Positions 26,126 to 34,899 of a stretch of 64,000 nucleotides of DNA are shown in pieces. Every line of letters starts with the position of its first letter. Position 1 is the first letter of the stretch. The translations under genes and the position numbers were made by a program. Below the pieces are notes generated by a model. That model did no database searches. It saw nothing but the letters and a program-made list of their open reading frames with translations, and was not told the DNA's origin. The stretch spans positions 62,001 to 126,000 of the forward strand of contig URKQ01000004.1 of assembly GCA_900548455.1 (NCBI GenBank), read 5' to 3'. This stretch comes from an uncultured Clostridium sp. (lineage in GTDB: Bacteria; Bacillota; Clostridia; Clostridiales; Clostridiaceae).

Positions 26126-26262
26126 GTAAAAACTAGTCATTAGAAGTAAATTAGTATATAATTATTAAGGAAATACACGTGTATATACATTAAGATATAC
26201 AAAGTGTACATGCAGATTAATTATTGAAAATTAATTTTAGATATTGGGGGAGGAAGGGAAAA

Positions 26263-27303
26263 ATGAATCAAGGTGTAAGTAATAAAAGTACATTCAAGGA
26301 TTTTTTAAAAAGAAAAGATATTGAAATTTCTGTGCAGAGATATTTGATTGACGCACTAAGTGCTATGGCATTGGGACTATTTGCTTCATTACTTATTGGA
26401 ACAATATTTACAACCATAGGTGAAAGATTAGGCATTGAAGAGCTTATATACATAGCTGATTTTGCAAAACAAGGTACAGGTGCAGCCTTAGGTATTGCCA
26501 TTGCATATGCTTTAAAAGCTCCTGCCTTAGTTCTATTTTCTGCAGCTTCAGTAGGTATTGCAGGAAATGCACTAGGAGGGCCAGTTGGAGCTATGGTTGC
26601 TACAGTTGTAGCTGTAGAGTTTGGAAAAGTTGTGTCAAAAGAAACAAAGGTGGATATAATAGTAACACCAGCAGTCACAATCATATTGGGAGTTTTAGTA
26701 GCTAAATTTGTAGGGCCCGGAGTATCATCTTTTATGAATGCTTTTGGTAGCTTAGTAATGACAGCTACAGAGATGCAACCATTATTTATGGGAATGCTGG
26801 TATCTGCATTAATAGGTATTGCGCTTACACTACCAATTAGTAGTGCTGCAATTTGCATTATGCTTAGTTTAAGCGGAATTACAGGTGGCGCTGCTACAGC
26901 GGGATGTTGCGCTCAAATGGTTGGATTTGCAGTAATGAGCTATAAAGAAAATGGAGTAGGTGGACTATTTGCACAAGGATTAGGAACTTCAATGCTTCAA
27001 ATGGGTAATATAGTGAAAAACCCAAGGATATGGTTACCTCCAATTCTAACATCAATGATTACAGGACCAATGGCAACAATGATATTTAAGCTTGAAAATA
27101 TTCCAACTGGAGCGGGCATGGGAACATCAGGGCTTGTTGGACCTCTTGGAATTATAACTGCTATGCCTAATGGTGGAGCTAAGATGTGGATAGGAATTAT
27201 ATTGATATGTTTTGTATTACCAGCAGTTATAACATTTATATTCAGTGAAATTTTAAGAAAGATTGGATGGATTAAAGAGGGAGACTTAAAAATTAATTTG
27301 TAA
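26263..27303 (+). CDS. PTS system IIC-like membrane protein (PTS_EIIC_2 type), stand-alone
   Basis: A 346-residue very hydrophobic protein with about nine to ten membrane segments, rich in Gly/Ala (GTGAALGIAIAYALKAPALVLF, GNALGGPVGAMVATVVAVEFGK, GGAATAGCCAQMVGFAVMSYKE). The pattern matches the PTS_EIIC_2 family, which occurs without IIA/IIB partners or His-phosphorylation sites, as here. Transport of a small molecule is likely, but phosphotransfer is not shown. ATG 26263 has a GGGGGAGGAAGGG ribosome site; the longer frame from 26224 lacks one. It is a single gene, with the argS T-box immediately downstream. Confidence 0.72.
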   Translation: MNQGVSNKSTFKDFLKRKDIEISVQRYLIDALSAMALGLFASLLIGTIFTTIGERLGIEELIYIADFAKQGTGAALGIAIAYALKAPALVLFSAASVGIAGNALGGPVGAMVATVVAVEFGKVVSKETKVDIIVTPAVTIILGVLVAKFVGPGVSSFMNAFGSLVMTATEMQPLFMGMLVSALIGIALTLPISSAAICIMLSLSGITGGAATAGCCAQMVGFAVMSYKENGVGGLFAQGLGTSMLQMGNIVKNPRIWLPPILTSMITGPMATMIFKLENIPTGAGMGTSGLVGPLGIITAMPNGGAKMWIGIILICFVLPAVITFIFSEILRKIGWIKEGDLKINL

Positions 27304-27316
27304 ATTAAAAAAGTCC

Positions 27317-27345
27317 TTGTAATAATTTTACTAAGGAGTTATAAT
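27317..27345 (+). promoter_or_regulatory. Promoter of the argS T-box transcript
   Basis: TTGTAA (27317-27322), a 17-bp spacer and TATAAT (27340-27345) give a sigma-A promoter. Confidence 0.8.
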
Positions 27346-27394
27346 ATAAAGCGAAACTTAATTTCATATGAAGTTTCAATATTACAATTTAAAA

Positions 27395-27640
27395 ATAAGT
27401 TCGAAGAAAAGAAGAGTACTTATTTTAAAGTATCTTAAAGCGAGTAAGGGTAGAGTGTAAGCCTTACAGGGTACAAATAAGGAAGAGGGCCTTGGAGAAG
27501 CTACTTGAGCATAATTTTTATGTAAGAGTATGCCGCTAATTGCGTTAAAATTTTGAGTGAACTAATTTTAATTAGTTAATTTGAGTGGTACCGCGGAATT
27601 ATTCCGTCTCTTTGTAAAAAGAGACGGTTTTTTATTTTTT
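27395..27640 (+). ncRNA. T-box leader of argS
   Basis: An AG-rich Stem I start (GAAGAAAAGAAGAGTA near 27402) is followed by the usual helices. The T-box TGAGTGGTACCGCGG is at 27582-27596, and a terminator hairpin (27604-27627, perfect 10-bp stem) with a T-rich tail comes next. It should allow argS transcription when tRNA-Arg is uncharged. I could not place the Arg specifier codon with confidence. A further hairpin (GAAACTT...AAGTTTC, 27353-27377) lies at the 5' end of the transcript. Confidence 0.87.
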
Positions 27641-27661
27641 GATTGAAGAAGGAGGAAAAAG

Positions 27662-29419
27662 ATGAAGACTTTTATTGAACAAATTAGTGATGTATTTAAA
27701 AATGCCTTTGAAGATCTTGGTTATACAAGAGAGTCTGGAAGGGTTAACGTTTCAAATAGACCTGATTTATGTGAGTTTCAATGTAATGGTGCTTTAGCAG
27801 ATGCAAAGAAATTTAAAAAAGCTCCAAGAATGATTGCAGAAGAGGTTGTAGAAAAATTAAAGGATAATAAGATTTTTAAAAATCTTGAAATAGCAGGACC
27901 TGGATTTATTAATATAACTATTGATAATGAGTTTTTAATAGAATATGTTAATGAAATGAATAAAGATGAAAGATTAGGTCTTTCAAAAGCTACAGAGGTT
28001 AAGAAAATAATTGTAGACTATGGTGGAGCTAACGTTGCAAAACCTCTACACATTGGTCATTTAAGATCAGCTATTATAGGTGAAAGTATAAAAAGAATTG
28101 CTAAATTTATGGGCCATGAGGTAATTGGTGATGTACATTTAGGAGATTGGGGACTTCAAATGGGTATGGTTATATCTGAAGTTGAAAGACGTCAACCAAA
28201 TCTTCCATATTTTGATGAAAACTATGAAGGAGAATATCCAAGTGAAGCTCCATTTACAATAGATGAACTTGAAGATATTTACCCATATGCTAGTAAACTG
28301 GCTAAGAGTGATGAAAAAGTTATGGATGCTGCAAAACAAGCTACTGTTGCCCTTCAACAAGGTAGAAGAGGTTATATGGCTTTATGGAACCATATACTAA
28401 ATGTTTCTGTTGCAGACTTAAAGAAAAACTATGGTGCATTAAATGTGGATTTTGAACTTTGGAATGGAGAAAGTGATGCACAAAAGTTAATTCCAGAGAT
28501 GATTAAGTTCTTAAAGGATGAAGGCTATGCTTATGAAAGCGAAGGAGCGTTAGTTCTTGATGTAAGTAAAGAAGATGATAAAACTGAAATTCCACCACTT
28601 CTTTTATTAAAATCTGATGGAGCTTCATTATATGGAACAACAGACCTTGCTACAGTTTTAGAAAGAGTAAGAGATTTAAATGCAGATGAAATTATATATC
28701 TTGCAGATAAAAGGCAAGGACTTCATTACGAACAATTCTTTAGAGCTGCTAAAAAGACTGGTATTGCAGGGGAAAATGTAGGACTTGATTTTATTGGCTT
28801 TGGAACGATGAATGGAAAAGATGGAAAACCATTCAAAACTCGTGAAGGTGGAGTTATGAGACTTGCTGATTTAATTAATCTTATTAAAGAAGCAGGAAAA
28901 GAAAAACTTAAAAATAATGAAAATGTATCTTCAGAGGAAGTAGAAGAAATATCTTCAAAGGTTGGTTTGGCTGCTCTTAAATATGGCGATTTATCAAATC
29001 AAGCATCAAAGGACTATATATTTGATATAGATAGATTTGCTTCTTTTGAAGGAAATACAGGACCATATATTTTATATACGACAGTAAGAATTAAATCAAT
29101 TCTTAATAAAGCTAATGTATCTGAAGAAAAAGGAATTATTGGAGAGCCACAAAGTGATGCTGAAAGAAATCTAATGCTTCAATTAATCAAGTTTAATGAA
29201 ACAATAGAGTTAAGTTATAGAGATCGTGCACCTCATAAGATATGTGATTATATCTATGAGTTATCTAATAACTTCAATAAATTCTATAATGATACAAGAA
29301 TTTTAACTGAAGAAGATGAAAACAAAAAAGCTTCATGGTTAAATCTTATAAGACTTGTTAAAGATACAATAGAACAATGCTTAGATTTACTTGGAATGGA
29401 AACAGTTGAAAGAATGTAA
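27662..29419 (+). CDS. argS: Arginyl-tRNA synthetase
   Basis: A 585-residue class I synthetase. An N-terminal Arg-specific domain (about 1-105) is followed by the HIGH motif in KPLHIGHLRSAIIGE (near residue 129), the catalytic Rossmann core, and a C-terminal all-helical DALR anticodon domain (NTGPYILYTTVRIKSIL onward). A canonical KMSKS is missing and replaced by the KPFKTREGG segment, which is normal in many ArgRS enzymes. GGAGG precedes the ATG. It is regulated by the T-box leader and ends in an intrinsic terminator. Confidence 0.95.
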   Translation: MKTFIEQISDVFKNAFEDLGYTRESGRVNVSNRPDLCEFQCNGALADAKKFKKAPRMIAEEVVEKLKDNKIFKNLEIAGPGFINITIDNEFLIEYVNEMNKDERLGLSKATEVKKIIVDYGGANVAKPLHIGHLRSAIIGESIKRIAKFMGHEVIGDVHLGDWGLQMGMVISEVERRQPNLPYFDENYEGEYPSEAPFTIDELEDIYPYASKLAKSDEKVMDAAKQATVALQQGRRGYMALWNHILNVSVADLKKNYGALNVDFELWNGESDAQKLIPEMIKFLKDEGYAYESEGALVLDVSKEDDKTEIPPLLLLKSDGASLYGTTDLATVLERVRDLNADEIIYLADKRQGLHYEQFFRAAKKTGIAGENVGLDFIGFGTMNGKDGKPFKTREGGVMRLADLINLIKEAGKEKLKNNENVSSEEVEEISSKVGLAALKYGDLSNQASKDYIFDIDRFASFEGNTGPYILYTTVRIKSILNKANVSEEKGIIGEPQSDAERNLMLQLIKFNETIELSYRDRAPHKICDYIYELSNNFNKFYNDTRILTEEDENKKASWLNLIRLVKDTIEQCLDLLGMETVERM

Positions 29420-29422
29420 AAT

Positions 29423-29462
29423 AAGACCAAGACATATAATATTGTCTTGGTCTTGTATTTTT
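29423..29462 (+). terminator. Intrinsic terminator after argS
   Basis: A perfect 12-bp stem (29423-29434 with 29443-29454) is followed by a T-rich tail; it may also serve the converging phzF-like gene. Confidence 0.85.
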
Positions 29463-29479
29463 TGAGGATCCATATGCAT

Positions 29480-30382
29480 TTACAACGATAATTCAGTTTT
29501 GAAAACTATAGTAGCATTTCCAGCTACAGTGACACTTGAAGGTTCACCGTCTTTAATTGTTACGCCAACATCAATAGTACCCGGTCTATTTATGGTTTCA
29601 CCTTGCTTAGCTTTAAATTTAAACAAGGAATTATTATGGTTAACTAAATTGTAATGGACAAGATATGCGCCAAGGGGTCCATTTGCATTTCCAGTAACGG
29701 GGTCTTCGTTTATGCCTATAGCTGGAGCGAACATTCTTCCATGAATAAGAATATCCTTATTATTTGAATCAAATGTGAAAACATAATACCCATTGCAATT
29801 GATACTCTTGCTAAGTTCTGATAATTTATCATAATTAGGATTTAAAGCATTTAAAGTATCAAAAGTTTTTATCCCAATCAAAACTTTTGAATGACCAGTA
29901 GAAGCGATTTGTATTTTACAGTTTTCTAATAAATCCTCATTATTAATATTAAGAGCTTTCAGTAAATCAGATTTATTATCTCCATCAATAATATTGCCAA
30001 ATTCAACTTTCCCTTGAGTCATTACAATTTTATAATCATTATTTTCTTTAATAATATCTACTGGCAAGATTCCAGCTCCAGTTTTTTGGTATACTCTCAT
30101 AGAACTTAAATTATTTTCAAGTGATTGAGCATAATGTGCAGCAATGGTTGCATGGCCACAAATAGGGACTTCGCTTTTTGGTGTGAAAAAACGTATATGG
30201 ACATCATATTCATCATTATCGGAAGAAAATATAAAAGCTGTTTCAGAATTGTTCAATTCTCTAGCTATTTTTTGCATTTGTTTATCATTTAATCCATCAG
30301 CATTTGTTATTACTCCTGCTGGGTTACCAGCAAATTTTTCAGTTGTAAAGGAATCAATTTGATATAAATTATATTTTTTCAT
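29480..30382 (-). CDS. PhzF family isomerase/epimerase
   Basis: A 300-residue protein of the PhzF/diaminopimelate-epimerase-like fold, with two mirrored alpha/beta halves. The N-terminal YQIDSFTTEKFAGNPAGVI, the catalytic Glu in LNNSETAFIF (near residue 46), CGHATIAAHY and, in the second half, EDPVTGNANGPLGAYL are the family's defining motifs. PhzF in phenazine producers isomerises DHHA, but no phenazine genes are present, so this is one of the many relatives of unknown substrate. The second of two ATGs is chosen, because AAGGTGG is too close to the first (30388). Confidence 0.85.
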   Translation of the reverse strand: MKKYNLYQIDSFTTEKFAGNPAGVITNADGLNDKQMQKIARELNNSETAFIFSSDNDEYDVHIRFFTPKSEVPICGHATIAAHYAQSLENNLSSMRVYQKTGAGILPVDIIKENNDYKIVMTQGKVEFGNIIDGDNKSDLLKALNINNEDLLENCKIQIASTGHSKVLIGIKTFDTLNALNPNYDKLSELSKSINCNGYYVFTFDSNNKDILIHGRMFAPAIGINEDPVTGNANGPLGAYLVHYNLVNHNNSLFKFKAKQGETINRPGTIDVGVTIKDGEPSSVTVAGNATIVFKTELSL

Positions 30383-30552
30383 AATCATATTCCACCTTTT
30401 TTAAATTGACTCTGTATATCCTATTGATTTATTTTATTATAATTCTTAAACTTACATTCATTGTAAGATTAACTGAAATTTTCAATTATATTATAACAAG
30501 TTTTATACTTTTATGGAAATAAAATATATAATATTTATAGGAGGGGATATAA

Positions 30553-30942
30553 ATGTATAACAAAAGTAAACCTAAGTTGTATTATATAATAGCTGATATA
30601 ATAGTATTAATTTTAATTGCTTTATTGTTTATAATTATGCTTATTAACAATTTTGAAATATGGCAACCAATTACAGTAGCTGCAATATTTTTATTCATTT
30701 TATGGGAAACTATATATTATATAAAATCGTATAAAAATATAGTATATAATCCTAATAATATAACCTATATAATATTTAACTTTATTTTAATTGGGATACT
30801 TTCATATGCTGAATTTATGTATATCAAAAAAGGATTGGTTGTACCATCAATATTATATATAATAGCTATTATATATCTTTTTAGATTAAACTTTATTCGT
30901 ATTAAATCATATAAAGTTAATCGTGAAAAAACATTGCAATAA
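30553..30942 (+). CDS. Small four-helix membrane protein
   Basis: A 129-residue protein with hydrophobic segments near residues 11-31, 36-55, 72-90 and 95-115, and a basic C-terminus (IRIKSYKVNREK). AGGAGGGG lies upstream of the ATG. No family is recognised. It is a single gene between the minus-strand phzF-like gene and the fatty-acid operon, and ends in a 12-bp stem terminator. Confidence 0.55.
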   Translation: MYNKSKPKLYYIIADIIVLILIALLFIIMLINNFEIWQPITVAAIFLFILWETIYYIKSYKNIVYNPNNITYIIFNFILIGILSYAEFMYIKKGLVVPSILYIIAIIYLFRLNFIRIKSYKVNREKTLQ

Positions 30943-30951
30943 TAGTTTTAA

Positions 30952-31008
30952 AAAGTTTCTACATTTAAATTCATAGCTTGTCTGTGATTTGTGTAGAAAC
31001 TTTCTTTG
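30952..31008 (+). terminator. Intrinsic terminator upstream of the fatty-acid operon
   Basis: A 12-bp perfect stem (30952-30963 with 30992-31003) with a 28-base loop; the T tail is short. Confidence 0.65.
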
Positions 31009-31045
31009 ATTTATAGCAACTTATATTAAATCATAGAAAAAATTA

Positions 31046-31104
31046 TTGACAAACAAAATTTTTAGGAATATACTTTGATTATCAAATTATTTGAAAGTCA
31101 AAGT
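31046..31104 (+). promoter_or_regulatory. Fatty-acid operon promoter with two FabT-like operators
   Basis: TTGACA (31046-31051), a 17-bp spacer and TATACT (31069-31074) form a strong promoter. ACTTTGATTATCAAATT (31072-31088) matches the FabT consensus AnTTTGAnnnTCAAAnT exactly. A second site (31088-31104, TTTGAAAGTCAAA core) differs only at the first base. The tandem boxes cover the -10 end and the transcription start, so FabT bound to acyl-ACP would repress the operon, including its own gene. Confidence 0.85.
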
Positions 31105-31113
31105 AAGTTGATA

Positions 31114-31180
31114 GGCTCCTGTAGTAAAATAAAGTGATAGAATATACAAGTTATACTAAACAGTAAATGCACGCAGAGCC
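31114..31180 (+). mobile_element. Internally deleted MITE in the fabT leader
   Basis: A 67-bp element starts GGCTCCTGTAGTAAAATAA and ends GCACGCAGAGCC. Its left part matches the reverse complement of the right end of the 204-bp element at 40139-40342, and its right part (AGTAAATGCACGCAGAGCC) matches the reverse complement of that element's left end. It is therefore two ends joined by an internal deletion. The flanking 8-mers AGTTGATA and AGCTAAAA agree at five of eight positions, a possibly eroded target duplication. Confidence 0.65.
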
Positions 31181-31212
31181 AGCTAAAAATGAGTAAAGTA
31201 AGGAGAATAATT

Positions 31213-31674
31213 ATGGAATCTTCGAATAAAAGTAAAATTGTTTTGAATGATATATTAGTTAAATTATTCAATAACATCTTAGAGATTGAACAAAATGCAT
31301 TAAAGCAAGGACCATTAAACGATCTTTCGATTACAGAAATACACACAATTGAAGCAATAGGAATGTATGAATCTAAAATTATGACAGAGGTAGCTAATGA
31401 CTTAGGTATTACAACAGGTACACTAACTACTGCTATAAATAAATTAGTAAAAAAAGAGTACGTTGAAAGAAGTAGGGGTGAAGAAGATAGGAGAGCTGTT
31501 AAAATAGCCCTTACTAAAAAGGGGAAGCTAGCCTATAGAATTCATGAAAAATTTCACCATGATATGGTGGAAGAAATCATGTGTGATCTTACACAAGAGA
31601 AAGAAGAAGTATTAATTGAGGCTTTAAGTAAACTTAATATATACTTTAGTGAAAAATGTACTAAACATAAGTAA
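31213..31674 (+). CDS. fabT: FabT, MarR-family fatty-acid synthesis repressor
   Basis: A 153-residue winged-helix regulator. The DNA-recognition region reads LSITEIHTIEAIGMYESKIMTEVANDLGITTGTLTTAINKLVKKEYVERSRGEEDRRAVKI, the standard MarR wing with R-x-x-x-D-R-R. As first gene of the fatty-acid operon, downstream of two FabT-type operators, it is almost certainly FabT: it senses long-chain acyl-ACP and represses fab/acc transcription. ATG 31213 has AAGGAG seven bases upstream; the in-frame ATG at 31189 has none. Confidence 0.9.
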   Translation: MESSNKSKIVLNDILVKLFNNILEIEQNALKQGPLNDLSITEIHTIEAIGMYESKIMTEVANDLGITTGTLTTAINKLVKKEYVERSRGEEDRRAVKIALTKKGKLAYRIHEKFHHDMVEEIMCDLTQEKEEVLIEALSKLNIYFSEKCTKHK

Positions 31675-31693
31675 TAAAGATAGGAGCGGTGAT

Positions 31694-32665
31694 ATGAAAG
31701 AAGTGAAAATTACTGGCATAGGTTCTTATGTGCCTGAAAAAGTATTGAGTAACAAATATTTAGAAACTATTGTAGATACAACAGATGAATGGATTAAAGA
31801 GAGAACTGGTATAGAAGAAAGAAGAATATGTGTAAATGAAGATACTTCTGACTTAGCAATTAATGCTGCTATAGAAGCTTTGAAAAGTAGTAAAGTATTA
31901 GCAGAAAATGTAGAACTTATAGTAGTTTCTACAGTGACTCCAGATGGAGCAGTTCCATCGGTTGCTTGTAGAGTACAAAAAGCTATTGGAGCTGTAAATG
32001 CTATGGCCTTTGATATTAATGCAGCGTGCAGTGGATTTATGTTTGCCTTTGATATAGCAAATAATTATATAAAAGCGGGAACTGTAAAAAATGCTTTAGT
32101 TGTATCAGCAGAGGGATTATCCAAAATTACTAATTGGCAAGATAGAAATACTTGTGTACTCTTTGGAGATGGTGCAGGTGCAGTATTTCTTGAAGAATCT
32201 GAAGAGAAGTATATATCTCATATTAACTGCAAAAGTGTGGGAAGTAAGGGAGAATATATAGAATGTAATAATTCCCCTATGGAAAATTTGTTTGTGGAAA
32301 GTAAAAAAGGGGAAAAGGTAATTATGAATGGTAAAGAAGTTTATAAATTTGCTATTAAGGTGATGGAAGATGAATTTAGTAGGATTTTAAAGGAAGCTAA
32401 ATTATCAAAGGATGATATTGATTATATTGTGCCACATCAAGCAAATCTTAGAATGATTGAAAGTTTTAGTAAAAAAGCTGAACTTCCTTTATCAAAATTT
32501 ATTATTAATGTACAAAAAAGAGGGAATACATCAGGAGCAAGCATTCCTATAGCTTTAGATGAAGCTTTTAAGGAAGGTAAGATTACTAAAGGGCAAAATA
32601 TTATTCTTGTAGCTTTTGGTGGAGGTCTTACTTATGGTAGTGCTTTAGTAAAGTGGTCATTATAA
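31694..32665 (+). CDS. fabH: Beta-ketoacyl-ACP synthase III
   Basis: A 323-residue condensing enzyme that starts each fatty acid by joining acetyl- or branched acyl-CoA to malonyl-ACP. The catalytic triad is visible as Cys in NAACSGFMFAF (near residue 112), His in VPHQANLRM and Asn in GNTSGASIP. Length and motif order are normal. ATG 31694 follows TAGGAG; the longer frame from 31649 overlaps fabT. It is second in the operon, 19 bases after fabT. Confidence 0.95.
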   Translation: MKEVKITGIGSYVPEKVLSNKYLETIVDTTDEWIKERTGIEERRICVNEDTSDLAINAAIEALKSSKVLAENVELIVVSTVTPDGAVPSVACRVQKAIGAVNAMAFDINAACSGFMFAFDIANNYIKAGTVKNALVVSAEGLSKITNWQDRNTCVLFGDGAGAVFLEESEEKYISHINCKSVGSKGEYIECNNSPMENLFVESKKGEKVIMNGKEVYKFAIKVMEDEFSRILKEAKLSKDDIDYIVPHQANLRMIESFSKKAELPLSKFIINVQKRGNTSGASIPIALDEAFKEGKITKGQNIILVAFGGGLTYGSALVKWSL

Positions 32666-32710
32666 AAAAGTAAAAAACATAAAAGTATGAAAATCTAGGA
32701 GGAAAAAATT

Positions 32711-32941
32711 ATGATATTAGAAAAAGTTAAAAACGTAGTAGCAAAGGAAATAGGAGTAGAAGTTGAGGAATTAGACGTAAATGCATCTCTTGCAGATGAT
32801 TTAGGAGTTGACTCTTTAGAAATATTTGAAATAGTAATAGGGTTAGAGGAGGAATTTAATATTGAAATTCCTAATGATGATATTGCTGAAATTAAAACTA
32901 CAGTAGAAATTGCTAAGTATATAGAAAATAAAATAGGTTAG
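32711..32941 (+). CDS. acpP: Acyl carrier protein (fatty-acid synthesis)
   Basis: A 76-residue acidic helical protein. The phosphopantetheine attachment site is Ser35 in GVDSLEIFEI. It carries the growing acyl chain between the Fab enzymes and is also the ligand carrier sensed by FabT. AGGAGG lies upstream of the ATG. Its intact DSL motif contrasts with the ACP-like protein of the peptide cluster at 49524, where the same alignment column is Ala. Confidence 0.95.
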   Translation: MILEKVKNVVAKEIGVEVEELDVNASLADDLGVDSLEIFEIVIGLEEEFNIEIPNDDIAEIKTTVEIAKYIENKIG

Positions 32942-32993
32942 AGATTAAAGGTTGGATAGTTTACTATCTGACCTTATCTATAAGGAGGAAATT

Positions 32994-33935
32994 ATGTTTA
33001 GCTCAGATATATGTGAATTATTAAATATAAAATACCCTATTATTCAAGGGGCTATGGCATGGATAGCTGATAGTACACTAGCAAGTAGTGTATCTAATGC
33101 AGGTGGACTTGGAATTATTGCAGCGGGAAATAATACTGCTACAAATGTTAGAGCAGAGATAAGAAGAGCAAAAGAACTAACAGATAAACCTTTTGGAGTT
33201 AACATAATGCTTTTAAGTCCTAATGCAGATGATATAGCGAGGTTAGTTTGTGAAGAAGGTGTTAAAGTAGTAACTACGGGAGCCGGAAATCCAGGAAAGT
33301 ATATGGATATGTGGAAGGAAAATGGCATTAAGGTTATACCTATAGTAGCATCTACTTCATTAGCAAAAAGGATGGAGAAAAGTGGAGCAGATATGATAAT
33401 TGCTGAAGGGTGTGAGGCAGGAGGACATATTGGGGAATTAACAACTATGGCACTACTTCCACAGGTAGTAGAAGCAGTTAATATACCTGTAATTGCAGCT
33501 GGAGGTATAGTAGATTCTAGATCAGTAGCGGCTACAATGGCTTTAGGAGCGAAAGGATTCCAAGTTGGAACAAGATTTTTAGCAGCTAAAGAGTGTAGAG
33601 TTCATGCAAGTTATAAGGAAAAAATTATAAACTCTAAAGATATTGATTCTATTGTAACGGGGAGATCTACCGGTCATCCAGTGAGAGGATTAAAAAATAA
33701 ATTTTCAAGAAATTTCTTGAAATTAGAAAATAGTGGAGTTAGCAAAGAGGAAATTGAGAAAATTGGAAGTGGTGCACTTAAAAAGGCTGCTGTAGATGGA
33801 GATGTAGACAATGGTTCTATAATGGCAGGCCAAGTAGCTGCTTTAGTAAAAAAAGAGGAAAGCTGTGAAGAAATAATAAAGGATTTAGTAGGCAATGTAG
33901 AAGTGCTTTTAAAAAATCTTGTAAATAGATTTTAA
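32994..33935 (+). CDS. fabK: FabK, FMN-dependent enoyl-ACP reductase
   Basis: A 313-residue TIM-barrel flavoprotein of the 2-nitropropane-dioxygenase/FabK family. PIIQGAMAWIADSTLASSVSNAGGLGIIAAG at the start, EGCEAGGHIGELTTM in the middle and IPVIAAGGIVDSRSVAATMALGAKGFQVGTRFLA are the FMN-binding landmarks. It does the last reduction of each elongation cycle in place of triclosan-sensitive FabI, of which no copy is seen here. ATG 32994 follows AAGGAGG; the longer frame from 32952 is not supported. Confidence 0.93.
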   Translation: MFSSDICELLNIKYPIIQGAMAWIADSTLASSVSNAGGLGIIAAGNNTATNVRAEIRRAKELTDKPFGVNIMLLSPNADDIARLVCEEGVKVVTTGAGNPGKYMDMWKENGIKVIPIVASTSLAKRMEKSGADMIIAEGCEAGGHIGELTTMALLPQVVEAVNIPVIAAGGIVDSRSVAATMALGAKGFQVGTRFLAAKECRVHASYKEKIINSKDIDSIVTGRSTGHPVRGLKNKFSRNFLKLENSGVSKEEIEKIGSGALKKAAVDGDVDNGSIMAGQVAALVKKEESCEEIIKDLVGNVEVLLKNLVNRF

Positions 33936-33947
33936 TGGAGGTATGTG

Positions 33948-34889
33948 ATGAGAAAAGTAGCTGTAGTATTTCCAGGACAGGGAAGTCAATATGTTGGTAT
34001 GGGTAAGGATTTGTTTGAAGAATTTTTCATAGTGAAAGATGTATTTCGTGAAGCAGATAACATATTAAATTATAAGCTTTCAGAAATTTGCTTTAATGGA
34101 CCAAAGGATAAGTTATGTGATACTTATATTAGTCAAGTAGCCATAGTAACTTTATCAATGGCAATTTTAAAATTATTGAAGTCTTTTGGAATTGGATATG
34201 AAATGGCAGCTGGTTTAAGTTTAGGAGAATATTCTGCACTAATGGCAACGGGAGCAATTAATTTTAATGATGGACTAAAAATCGTTCAACAAAGAGGAAG
34301 ATATATGCAAGAAGCTTCTCAAAACACAGAGGGAGCTATGGCGGCCATTATTGGGGGAGACCTTGAAGTTATTAGTGAGGTCTGTAGTATCCTAAAAGAA
34401 AACGGAATTATTGATATAGCTAATTACAATTCTCCAGCTCAAGTAGTAATTTCAGGAGAAGCTACTTTAATTGATGAAGCTATATCTATGTTAAATAAAA
34501 AAGGTATTAAACGTTGTATAAAGTTATCTGTTAGCGGAGCTTTTCATACAAAATTAATGGAAAGTGCAGCTATAAAGTTAGAACACCTTCTTGAAGATGT
34601 AAATTTTAATAATATAAATGAAGGCTTTGTATCCAATGTAAGGGGAGAAGTTGTTAAGGATTGTAAAGAACTAAAGGATTTATTAAAAGATCAAGTAATT
34701 TCACCAGTACTTTGGGAAAAGTCAGTAGAAACAATGATAAATGAAGGAATAAATGCTTTTATTGAAGTGGGACCAGGAAAGGCCTTAAGTGGATTTATAA
34801 AGAAGATTAATAAGGATGTTGATGTTTTAAATGTACAAGATAGGGATTCACTGATAAAAACGTTAGAGTTTTTAGATATTAACATATAG
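33948..34889 (+). CDS. fabD: Malonyl-CoA:ACP transacylase
   Basis: A 313-residue acyltransferase moving malonyl from CoA to ACP. The N-terminal FPGQGSQYVGMG, the nucleophile Ser in GLSLGEYSALMATG (near residue 90) and the active-site His in SGAFHTKLM (near 200) are present. GGAGG is best spaced for ATG 33948 rather than the GTG three bases before. It lies 12 bases after fabK and 10 bases before fabG. Confidence 0.94.
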   Translation: MRKVAVVFPGQGSQYVGMGKDLFEEFFIVKDVFREADNILNYKLSEICFNGPKDKLCDTYISQVAIVTLSMAILKLLKSFGIGYEMAAGLSLGEYSALMATGAINFNDGLKIVQQRGRYMQEASQNTEGAMAAIIGGDLEVISEVCSILKENGIIDIANYNSPAQVVISGEATLIDEAISMLNKKGIKRCIKLSVSGAFHTKLMESAAIKLEHLLEDVNFNNINEGFVSNVRGEVVKDCKELKDLLKDQVISPVLWEKSVETMINEGINAFIEVGPGKALSGFIKKINKDVDVLNVQDRDSLIKTLEFLDINI

Positions 34890-34899
34890 GAGGAAAAGT

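Noticed and set aside
26170..26190. ATACACGTGTAT palindrome upstream of the PTS IIC-like gene as an operator
   Set aside because: Short, AT-rich surroundings with no regulator or second site; could be chance.
26268..26858. Minus-strand 196-residue ORF
   Set aside because: Shadow of the PTS IIC-like gene; composition reflects the complementary Gly/Ala codons, with no ribosome site.
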